Of a stretch of 13,762 nucleotides of DNA, positions 1 to 6,175 are shown piece after piece; the first letter of the stretch is position 1, and each line of letters starts with the position of its first letter. The notes beneath the pieces were generated by a model, which was not told where the DNA came from, ran no database searches, and worked only from the letters and a program-made list of their open reading frames with translations. The position numbers were made by a program, and so were the translations under genes. The DNA is from JBBRLG01 sp038231495 (GTDB lineage: Bacteria; Planctomycetota; Planctomycetia; Gemmatales; Gemmataceae): assembly GCA_038231495.1 (NCBI GenBank), contig JBBRLG010000138.1, positions 1 to 13,762 on the forward strand. The letters are read 5' to 3'.

Positions 1-46
1 GGGGGGGTTAAGCTCGGTTGAGGTACTGCGTCCTGGCTTCAACTCC

Positions 47-77
47 ACCCCCCCTACCCCCCCCTTCGTAAGGGGGG
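47..77. repeat. C-runs followed by short perfect hairpin
   Basis: On the + strand there are runs of seven C (48-54) and eight C (57-64). The second run is the left arm of a perfect 8-bp stem, CCCCCCTT (59-66) with AAGGGGGG (70-77), closed by a 3-nt loop. There is no T-tract after the stem, so it does not look like a classical intrinsic terminator. The opposite strand carries two long G-runs and could form a G-quadruplex. The upstream gene, if any, lies outside the window. Confidence 0.5.
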
Positions 78-124
78 AGTGAACGGTACGATAAATAGGC
101 CGGGTGACACCATTCCTCGCCCTC

Positions 125-128
125 GGAG
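125..128 (+). promoter_or_regulatory. Shine-Dalgarno that decides the hydrolase start
   Basis: GGAG lies 7 nt before the ATG at 136. The frame stays open upstream to a GTG at 79, but that start would put 19 polar residues before the signal peptide. The SD and the signal peptide together favour 136. Confidence 0.6.
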
Positions 129-135
129 ATCCGCC

Positions 136-2442
136 ATGCGTACGCGTCGGCTCGCCGGTTGCTTCCTGTTCTTGCTGGCACTGACCGCCCGCGCGGCTGC
201 CGCCGATCCCAAGCCGGACAACGCCGCTTTACCCAATACCAAACCGCTCACCCTCGAAGGCGACATCGCCTCGCAGCTCGTGGACGGCGTGGATAAATTT
301 CTGCAAAAGCAGATCGACAAAAGCGTCGAAGGCCGCGAACGTCACTGGAAACGCGACTTCACTTCCGCCGAGAAATACAGCGCGTCCGTCGAGCCGAACC
401 GTAAGCGCCTCGCCCACATCCTCGGCGTCCGCGACGCGCGCGTGCCGTTCGACGCGCCGGAACTCGTCGCCACGGTCGCGCAGCCGGCCCTGGTGGGCAA
501 GGGTGAAGGCTACGAAATCTTCGCCGTCCGCTGGCCGGCGTTCGGCGACGTGACCGGCGAGGGGCTGCTGCTGGTGCCGACCAAGGGTAAGCCCGTCGCC
601 GACGTGATCGCCATCCCCGACGCCAGCCTCACGCCCGAACAGATCGTCGGGTTGGCCCCCGGCGTTGCGAAGGAATCGCAATACGCCCTCGGCCTGGCCG
701 CTCACGGTTGCCGCGTGCTGGTGCCGGTACTCATCGACCGCGAACGTAAGAGCCGGCGGTCGGGCCAGGGGCCGTGGCTCACCAGCCGCGAGTGGGTCTA
801 CCGCCCCGCATTCGAGCTGGGCCGGCACGTCATCGGCTATGAGTTGCAAAAGGTGCTGGCCGGCGTCGATTGGTTCGTCAAGTCCGGCACGAAGGATAGG
901 AAGATCGGCGTCATCGGCTGGGGCGACGGCGGCATGTTGGCCCTCTACGCCGGGGCGCTCGATACACGCATTGATGCCGTTTGCGTGAGCGGCTACTTCG
1001 GCAACCGCAACGACGTCTGGAAGGAGCCGATCGATCGCAACGTCTTCGGCCTGCTCGACCAGTTCGGCGACGCGGAGATTGCGAGCCTGATCGCGCCGCG
1101 CAAGCTGATCGTCGAGGCGTGCAAAGCGCCAGAGGTGGTCGTTCCGAGCGACGGCGGCGCTCCGGGCCGGCTGACGACGCCGAAGCTCGAAGCGGTTCGC
1201 AAAGAAGTCGAGCGCGGCAACAAGCTCGCCGCGCCGCGATTTAATCAAAGCGAAATCGCCCTGATCCAGCGCGACGACGGCACCAGTTCATTTGGTAGTA
1301 GCCAGGCGTTGATGGATTTCGTCACTGCACTGGGAACGGACCACCATTTCAGCGGCACTAACCCCGCGCCGGAAAACTTGCGCAAGGACTTCAAGCCGGA
1401 AGTGCGCCAGGACCGGCAAGTTCACGAATTGATGCGGCACACCCAAGCGCTGCTGACCGATTGTGCCGAGGTCCGCAAGCAGTTCATGAGCAAGCTCGAT
1501 ACGAGTTCGCTGGAGAAATATCGGCAGACGGTCGAACCGTACCGCGACATCTTCGCCAAGGAGGTCATCGGACAGTTCGACGAGAAACTGCTGCCGGCAA
1601 ACCCGCGCACGCGCAAGATCGACGAAACGGACAAGTGGGTGCGCTACGAGGTCGTGCTGGACGTATTTCCCGACGTGATCGCCTACGGCCTGTTGACGCT
1701 GCCGAAAGGCATGAAAGAGGGTGAAAAGCGTCCGGTTGTCGTCTGCCAGCACGGCCTGGAAGGCCGGCCGCAGGACGTGATCGGCAAGCCGGGCTACGAC
1801 TATTACAAGGCGTTCGCAACGAAGCTGGCCGAGCAAGGCTTCATCACGTTCGCGCCGCAAAATTTATACATCTTCAAAGATCGCTTTCGCGTGTTACAAC
1901 GCAAGGCGAATCCGCTCGGCAAGACGTTGTTCTCGGTCATCGTGCCGCAGCACCAGCAGATTACGGACTGGCTCAAGACGTTGCCGAACGTGGACGGCGA
2001 CCGCATCGGGTTTTACGGCCTCAGTTACGGCGGCAAGAGTGCCATGCGCATTCCGCCGTTGGTCAAGAATTATTGCCTGTCGATTTGCTCGGCGGACTTC
2101 AACGAGTGGGTCGTCAAGAATGCCTCGACGCGGCACAGTTTCAGCTACGTCTGGACGATGGAGTACGAGATATTTGAGTTCGACCTGGGCAACACCTTTA
2201 ACTACGCGGAGATGGCGGCGTTGATTGCGCCGCGGCCGTTCATGGTGGAGCGCGGCCACGGCGACGGCGTCGGCACCGACGAGATGGTCGGCTTCGAGTG
2301 GGCCAAGGTGTTCAACCTGTACGACGCGCGGCTAAAGATCGGCGACCGAGCCGAGATCGAATGGTTCGACGGGCCGCACACGATTAACGAGAAGGGGACT
2401 TATAAGTTTCTGCACAAGCATTTGAGGTGGCCGGAAAAATGA
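136..2442 (+). CDS. Secreted tandem alpha/beta-hydrolase (dienelactone hydrolase/acetyl-xylan-esterase-like)
   Basis: Predicted 768-aa exported protein with a signal peptide at about residues 1-23 (RR, hydrophobic core, then ARAAAADP). It contains two related halves. Both have EKYxxxVEPxR (residues 79-89 and 460-470) and LIAPR (318-322 and 696-700), with an offset of about 370-380 residues, which indicates internal duplication. The C-terminal half has GLSYGG with Ser630 as probable nucleophile, an Asp near 710 and His748 in GPHT, a plausible Ser-Asp-His triad. The N-terminal half has GWGDGG at 261-266, so Gly stands where Ser is expected, and this half is probably not catalytic. Known for the family: dienelactone-hydrolase and acetyl-xylan-esterase-like enzymes cleave esters, often in sugar or aromatic degradation. 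The substrate here is unknown. It converges on the operon to the right. Confidence 0.85.
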   Translation: MRTRRLAGCFLFLLALTARAAAADPKPDNAALPNTKPLTLEGDIASQLVDGVDKFLQKQIDKSVEGRERHWKRDFTSAEKYSASVEPNRKRLAHILGVRDARVPFDAPELVATVAQPALVGKGEGYEIFAVRWPAFGDVTGEGLLLVPTKGKPVADVIAIPDASLTPEQIVGLAPGVAKESQYALGLAAHGCRVLVPVLIDRERKSRRSGQGPWLTSREWVYRPAFELGRHVIGYELQKVLAGVDWFVKSGTKDRKIGVIGWGDGGMLALYAGALDTRIDAVCVSGYFGNRNDVWKEPIDRNVFGLLDQFGDAEIASLIAPRKLIVEACKAPEVVVPSDGGAPGRLTTPKLEAVRKEVERGNKLAAPRFNQSEIALIQRDDGTSSFGSSQALMDFVTALGTDHHFSGTNPAPENLRKDFKPEVRQDRQVHELMRHTQALLTDCAEVRKQFMSKLDTSSLEKYRQTVEPYRDIFAKEVIGQFDEKLLPANPRTRKIDETDKWVRYEVVLDVFPDVIAYGLLTLPKGMKEGEKRPVVVCQHGLEGRPQDVIGKPGYDYYKAFATKLAEQGFITFAPQNLYIFKDRFRVLQRKANPLGKTLFSVIVPQHQQITDWLKTLPNVDGDRIGFYGLSYGGKSAMRIPPLVKNYCLSICSADFNEWVVKNASTRHSFSYVWTMEYEIFEFDLGNTFNYAEMAALIAPRPFMVERGHGDGVGTDEMVGFEWAKVFNLYDARLKIGDRAEIEWFDGPHTINEKGTYKFLHKHLRWPEK

Positions 2443-2448
2443 AAGGAG

Positions 2449-2526
2449 GAAGGAGGAAGGATGAGGGATGAATCGGAAAAGCCGTTATTCGTCTGCCTTT
2501 GATTCATCCTTCATCCTTCATCCTTC
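2449..2526. repeat. 26-bp imperfect inverted repeat in a convergent spacer
   Basis: Arms 2449-2474 and 2501-2526 pair at 24 of 26 positions around a 26-nt loop. One strand is almost all purine, the other pyrimidine. The right arm contains three tandem TCATCCT-like heptamers. It sits between two convergent stop codons (2442 and 2534), so it could act as a bidirectional transcript-end hairpin, but there is no clear T-tract. I recall similar GGATGA-rich spacers in other planctomycete genomes; this was not checked. Confidence 0.55.
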
Positions 2527-2533
2527 TTCTTCA

Positions 2534-3763
2534 TCATTTCTCTTGCAGCTGGTTCGTGAAGTGGTCGCCCACCTTGATGGAGTTCTCTTTTTTCGGGGAT
2601 ACGGGTTGCGCCAAGGTTTCGTAGGGATTCACTTGCACCACGCGGAGTTGGCCGAGGTACATCGGCGCGTTGCCCTTTTCGCCGAGGCGATAGACTTCGA
2701 GCGCGTCGCCACTTTTCAAACCGGCGTCGCCGCCGAATGAAAGACTGACAAGCCCACTCTTGTCGTCCACCTGTTTGACGACTCCTTCCACCTTTGTTTC
2801 GGGATTTTTCCCGGACGCCTTCTCCTTGCCTGTTTTTTCGCTCTTGCCGCCCTTCCACACGTCGTACAGCAAAGGCGCGCCCGGCGGCACATGCTTCTCG
2901 TCGGTCACCAGGATGCCGTAGTCGCGGACGACCAGGCGCAAGTTCGGCGACGCGCCGTCTTGAAACGCCTGGATCATGGCCCCGATTGGCACTTTTTGGT
3001 GAAAATCGAGGTGGATCGGCGTCGCCGAAATCTGCTCGTCCGTTAGCGTGCTGCGCGAAGGGACGCCGGCGACTTGCTTTAGCAGGTCGGCGAGAACCTC
3101 ACTCGGCTTGCCGTTGAAGGATTGCGCGATTTCCTCGTCGAGCGCTTTCTTGATGCGGTCGACCATCGGTCCTTGCACGGGCGGCTTCACAACGGCCTGG
3201 TCCAGTTCCTCGGTTATAAGACCCTGGGCTAATCTGGTCAGGCGCCAATACTTCACCTGCTCCTTGTTTCCCGTCGCGGTGCCGAGCAGCAACGGCAACT
3301 CCGCTTCGACTTTGGCCTGGTTCGCTTTCGCTGACTGCAAGGCGTCCTGCGCTGCTTGCACCTCTTCTATACTGACCGCCTTCTGTCTCTCCAGGTTTTG
3401 TATGCGGAGCATTTGGCGGTTGGCCGCTTCCACCTTCGCTATGGCGTCGGCGACGTTTTCGTTGTAAAGGATGACTTTTTGCATGACGACCAGGCGGGTG
3501 CGATTCAATTCCGCCTCCGCCGTGGCCAACTTTGCCTCGGCGACGCGGATATCCGCGTTGTTGCGCATCGCCTGTTCCAGCATCACTTCCAGCTTCGTCT
3601 TCGGCGGCATCACCTCCTTCGGCGGCATCACCTCCTTCGGCGGCACCACCTCCTTCGGCGGCGGCGCAGCCTTCGTGCTGGCCGGCGGTTGTTGCCCCCA
3701 GAGCAGGCCCGTTCCGACGAGAACGGCGGCCAGGGCGCAAGCCCTAATCCAGTTTGCGTGCAT
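2534..3763 (-). CDS. Secreted coiled-coil protein with PPKEV repeats, third gene of the sigma operon
   Basis: Predicted 409-aa protein, not a recognised named family. Residues 1-23 form a signal peptide. Residues 35-55 contain PPKEVV, PPKEVM, PPKEVM and PPK, encoded by an 18-bp tandem repeat. Residues about 56-155 are Ala/Glu/Gln-rich with heptad-like spacing, a likely long coiled coil reminiscent of TolC or adaptor helices. The end, about 325-405, is predicted beta-rich (VEGVVKQVDDKSGLVSLSF, then GLKSGDALEVYRLG, then IKVGD). It resembles a small beta-barrel domain common in planctomycete secreted proteins and, loosely, the C-terminal domain of FlgT. The start overlaps the upstream gene by 20 nt, so translation is probably coupled. 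It likely acts in the periplasm or envelope and may be a target or partner of the sigma pathway. Function is unknown. Confidence 0.8.
   Translation of the reverse strand: MHANWIRACALAAVLVGTGLLWGQQPPASTKAAPPPKEVVPPKEVMPPKEVMPPKTKLEVMLEQAMRNNADIRVAEAKLATAEAELNRTRLVVMQKVILYNENVADAIAKVEAANRQMLRIQNLERQKAVSIEEVQAAQDALQSAKANQAKVEAELPLLLGTATGNKEQVKYWRLTRLAQGLITEELDQAVVKPPVQGPMVDRIKKALDEEIAQSFNGKPSEVLADLLKQVAGVPSRSTLTDEQISATPIHLDFHQKVPIGAMIQAFQDGASPNLRLVVRDYGILVTDEKHVPPGAPLLYDVWKGGKSEKTGKEKASGKNPETKVEGVVKQVDDKSGLVSLSFGGDAGLKSGDALEVYRLGEKGNAPMYLGQLRVVQVNPYETLAQPVSPKKENSIKVGDHFTNQLQEK
3603..3656. repeat. 18-bp tandem repeat, three units, inside the CDS
   Basis: Units 3603-3620, 3621-3638 and 3639-3656. 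The first two are identical and the third differs by one base. On the minus strand they encode PPKEVM/PPKEVV. The length is a multiple of three, so copy-number change would lengthen or shorten the Pro-rich linker without shifting the frame. Confidence 0.9.
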
Positions 3764-4250
3764 CGCGTTTCTCCTGTTTTTGGCGATCTTGTTTGAGGGC
3801 GATCGTCACGAAATCGTCGTCGGGCGAAACGGCCAGGTCTTCTTGCTTCGTCGCGTCCAGGGCGTTGTCCTGGCAGCGGACCCACGCGGCCAGGTCGCCC
3901 TGTTCGCGGTAGCGTTCCGCGGCCGCGCGGTAGAGTTCCGCCCGGTGATCCGTGCTGTCCAGCGCCAGGTATTCCAGGGCGGTGGCAGACGGCGGCGCGG
4001 CAGGGACTTCTGGCTGCGGTTCCGGGGGCGTGACTTGAACGGTCTGCGGCACGGGTGTGGGCGTAAACCAGCGCGTCGTTCCCATGCCGGCGAGGTAGCA
4101 CGCCGCCAAGGCCAGACCCCAGGCGACTTGCTTCAGCCGTCGCCGCCGGCGCAGCACGCCGGTGCTGCGCACCAGGATTGCTTGCCGAAGTTTCGCGCCG
4201 TCGGCGGGTGCGGGGTGCGGGGTCAGCAGGTCGTCGAGCGGGTCGTTCAT
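3744..4250 (-). CDS. Single-pass membrane protein next to ECF sigma factor, candidate non-zinc anti-sigma factor
   Basis: Predicted 168 aa. A short N-terminal part with a basic cluster (RRRRRLK, 34-40) precedes one transmembrane segment at about 42-57. This fits an N-in, C-out topology. A Pro-rich stretch follows (about 63-86), then a helical region about 95-135 (ELYRAAAERYREQGDLAAW) that resembles one TPR hairpin, then a charged tail. The start is 4 nt after the sigma stop, and the end overlaps the next gene by 20 nt. Position and topology suggest an anti-sigma or signalling partner. However, there is no HxxxCxxC zinc anti-sigma motif, so this role is an inference from context. Alternatively it could be a membrane anchor for the secreted coiled-coil protein. 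Confidence 0.75.
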   Translation of the reverse strand: MNDPLDDLLTPHPAPADGAKLRQAILVRSTGVLRRRRRLKQVAWGLALAACYLAGMGTTRWFTPTPVPQTVQVTPPEPQPEVPAAPPSATALEYLALDSTDHRAELYRAAAERYREQGDLAAWVRCQDNALDATKQEDLAVSPDDDFVTIALKQDRQKQEKRDARKLD

Positions 4251-4254
4251 GGAG

Positions 4255-4800
4255 TCACTCGTCTTTTTCGTACACCTCGCGGAACGCCTGGCGCGCCCGC
4301 GTCAACAACGATTCGACGGCCTTGGCTGTGTCGCCGGACGCGGCGGCAATGTCGGCGACGCTCTGGCCGTCTACATACTTCGCGCGCAGGACGTTTTCGT
4401 AACGCTCCGGCAGCAAGCCCAGCGCCCGGGCGATGCGCTCGGCCTGGTCGCGTTGGCGCACGTCCGTTGCGGGGGCGGCCAGGTGGCCGTTGAGTGCCGC
4501 GGCGCGGTGGCGGTCCTGGCAACGCCAATGGTTCCGCAACACGTTGCCGGCGATGCCACGGAGGTAGCCGGCAAAGCTGCCCCGGTCCGGGTCGAACCGG
4601 CGGACGCGGCGCACGGCGGTCAGCCAGGTCTCTTGCACCACGTCGTCGGCGTGGTCGCGCAGGCCGCCGCAGCGCCACAAAACGAATGCGTACAGGCTGG
4701 CGTACTCCTCCTCGTACCAGGCACGCCAGGCGTGCTCGTCGCCGGCAAGGACCGCGCGGCGCAGTCCTTGCTCACGCCAAACCCGTTCGTTGCTCTCCAT
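4255..4800 (-). CDS. ECF-type RNA polymerase sigma factor
   Basis: Predicted 181 aa, normal for an ECF (sigma-70 group 4) factor. Region 2 spans about 28-95, with DDVVQETW at 52-59 and FDPDRGSFAGYLRGIAGNVLRNHWR following, typical of core-polymerase and -10 recognition. Region 4 spans about 125-176, with LPERYENVLRAKYVDG followed by a helix-turn-helix for -35 recognition (SVADIAAASGDTAKAVESLLTRAR). The frame is open upstream of 4800, but that part is low-complexity Arg/Pro-rich, so the ATG at 4800 (MESNERVW) is the likely start. A GAGG lies about 8 nt upstream. It is first in a three-gene operon and diverges from the Bat operon. Such factors often regulate their own operon. No convincing ECF GGAAC/CGTC promoter pair was found. 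Confidence 0.93.
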   Translation of the reverse strand: MESNERVWREQGLRRAVLAGDEHAWRAWYEEEYASLYAFVLWRCGGLRDHADDVVQETWLTAVRRVRRFDPDRGSFAGYLRGIAGNVLRNHWRCQDRHRAAALNGHLAAPATDVRQRDQAERIARALGLLPERYENVLRAKYVDGQSVADIAAASGDTAKAVESLLTRARQAFREVYEKDE

Positions 4801-4895
4801 CGCGGCGCCTCGGCCTCCGGGGCGGTCTACCGTTGTACTTGTCGCGACGCGGCGGAATCCTTCGCGAGCGTTGCGGTTTTCTGCGCGGCCAGCGC

Positions 4896-4937
4896 GTGAC
4901 CAGCAGGGGACACGCCTTGACCAACCGGGCACGCGCC
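4896..4937. repeat. 21-bp tandem direct repeat, operator-like
   Basis: Two adjacent units, 4896-4916 and 4917-4937, match at 16 of 21 positions and share TGACCA, GGG and a final CGCC. Twenty-one bp is two helical turns, so both units would face the same side of the DNA. They lie about 96-137 bp upstream of the sigma start and 150-190 bp upstream of batA. A regulator-binding site is an inference. Confidence 0.5.
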
Positions 4938-5009
4938 AACCCCGCTTCTTAACGGGTTCCACGCGATTTCCTCGACGGCACACCCTTTGCCCCTCGCTGC
5001 GCCGGCCGC

Positions 5010-5038
5010 TTGTTCATCGGCCCGCATTCGTGTTTAAT
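5010..5038 (+). promoter_or_regulatory. Candidate sigma-70-like promoter of the Bat operon
   Basis: TTGTTC (5010-5015), a 17-nt spacer and TTTAAT (5033-5038). The -10 matches consensus at 5 of 6 positions, the -35 only at its TTG. The predicted start would give a leader of about 40 nt before the ATG at 5084. Confidence 0.4.
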
Positions 5039-5083
5039 ACAGAGACGTTTCCCCCGGCCGCGTTGTTGGGGGCGGATTGAAAC

Positions 5084-6112
5084 ATGATTCAGTTTGCCGA
5101 CCCGCTCTACTTGCTCCTGTTGCCGCTCGTGCCGCTGCTCGCGTGGTGGTGGCTGCGCCAGAGTCGCAACGCCCTGCGCTACCCGGCGACAACGATGCTC
5201 GCCAGCCTGCCCCGTGGCCGCGCCCGTTTCGCCCGCGTCGGCGGCGCAACGTTACGCGGCCTCACCCTGGCGCTGTTGGTCGTGGGCTTGGCCCGGCCGC
5301 GGACGCCGGACCTGCGCACGCGCATCGACACCGAGGGCATCGCGATTGTCATGCTGGTGGACGTCAGCGGCAGCATGGGCGAGCTCGATTTCGTCTGGGA
5401 CGGCGAGGCGGTCAGTCGGCTCGACGCGGTCAAGCACGTCTTCCGCCTGTTCGTCGAGGGCGGCAAGGGCGGCGGTCACACGGCGGACGGCTCGGACCCA
5501 ACGGCGTTCGACGGCCGGCCGACCGACTTGATCGGCGTGGTGACGTTCGCGACTCGGCCCGAAACGGTCGAGGCTTTGACGCTTAGCCATTCCGCCCTGT
5601 TGCACAAGCTCGACGAGGAAAGGCCGCGCTCCGTGCCGGGCGAATCGGAAACAAACCTGAGCGACGCACTGACCTTGGGGTTGGCCCGCCTGCGTGCCGC
5701 CGAACCAGGGCAACGCAAGGTGCTGGTGCTCTTGACCGACGGCGAACACAACGTCGTCCAGCCGCGATCGACCTGGACGCCGCGCCAGGCCGCCCAGGTC
5801 GCGGCCAGTTTGCAGATTCCGTTGTACACCATCGACGCCGGCAATGACACCGCCGGGCCGGAGGTTCGTGCCGCTGCGGTGCAGACGTTGCAAGAGTTGG
5901 CCCACATTACCGGCGGTCGTTATTTCGCGGCCCAGGACACCAAGGGATTGATGGAAGCCTGCCGGTCCATCGACGCGCTGGAACGGTTGCCGATCCAGAG
6001 TTTTCAGTATCGGAAGTACCACGAGATGTACGTCTGGTGCGGACTGGCGGCGTTCGGGGCCTTGAGTTTGAACTTTATGCTGGAACGGACGGTTTGGCGG
6101 AAACTTCCATGA
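5084..6112 (+). CDS. batA: BatA-like membrane VWA protein
   Basis: Predicted 342 aa. The N-terminus (FADPLYLLLLPLVPLLAWWWL, about 4-24) matches the BatA aerotolerance N-terminal helix. A second membrane helix is at about 55-70. A von Willebrand factor A domain follows at about 87-285. Its metal site (MIDAS) is intact: DVSGS with D93, S95, S97, then a Thr in SETNLSDAL and TDGEHN. A Gly/Asp-rich insertion (GGKGGGHTADGSDP) precedes the second core strand. A last membrane helix lies at about 312-332. Known for the family: Bat proteins form an inner-membrane complex, usually together with a MoxR ATPase, linked to aerotolerance or envelope stress; the biochemical role is unsettled. First gene of the operon. 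A purine-rich GGCGGA lies 7 nt before the ATG. Confidence 0.87.
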   Translation: MIQFADPLYLLLLPLVPLLAWWWLRQSRNALRYPATTMLASLPRGRARFARVGGATLRGLTLALLVVGLARPRTPDLRTRIDTEGIAIVMLVDVSGSMGELDFVWDGEAVSRLDAVKHVFRLFVEGGKGGGHTADGSDPTAFDGRPTDLIGVVTFATRPETVEALTLSHSALLHKLDEERPRSVPGESETNLSDALTLGLARLRAAEPGQRKVLVLLTDGEHNVVQPRSTWTPRQAAQVAASLQIPLYTIDAGNDTAGPEVRAAAVQTLQELAHITGGRYFAAQDTKGLMEACRSIDALERLPIQSFQYRKYHEMYVWCGLAAFGALSLNFMLERTVWRKLP

Positions 6113-6115
6113 AGT

Positions 6116-6161
6116 TTGCCGCTTGCGGCTTTGCAAATACCTGCAAAGCCGCAAGCGGCAA
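6116..6161. repeat. Dispersed palindrome, copy 1 (between batA and batB)
   Basis: A perfect 20-bp stem: arm TTGCCGCTTGCGGCTTTGCA at 6116-6135 pairs with 6142-6161, with loop AATACC. It fills most of the 63-bp gap between the two genes. There is no T-tract. Each arm also contains a small inner dyad (CCGC-TT-GCGG), so a two-headed fold is possible. The arm is identical to those of copies 2 and 3. Confidence 0.9.
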
Positions 6162-6175
6162 TACAGATACTCACC

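Larger units (their letters stand above)
4801..5083. other. Divergent control region between the sigma and Bat operons
   Basis: 283 bp without a supported gene. It holds the 5' ends of two divergent operons, a 21-bp tandem direct repeat (4896-4937) and a candidate promoter for batA (5010-5038). The frames open here translate to Arg/Pro-rich peptides with no family resemblance. Confidence 0.7.

Noticed and set aside
3471..4493. 340-codon plus-strand frame across the sigma operon
   Set aside because: It spans three minus-strand genes that have clear domains, overlaps and signal/membrane features; its own translation is Arg/Gly-rich without motifs.
4801..5000. ECF autoregulatory promoter (GGAAC ... 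CGT) upstream of the sigma gene
   Set aside because: A GGAAC is present on the minus strand, but the nearest CGT is about 22 nt away, outside the usual spacing.
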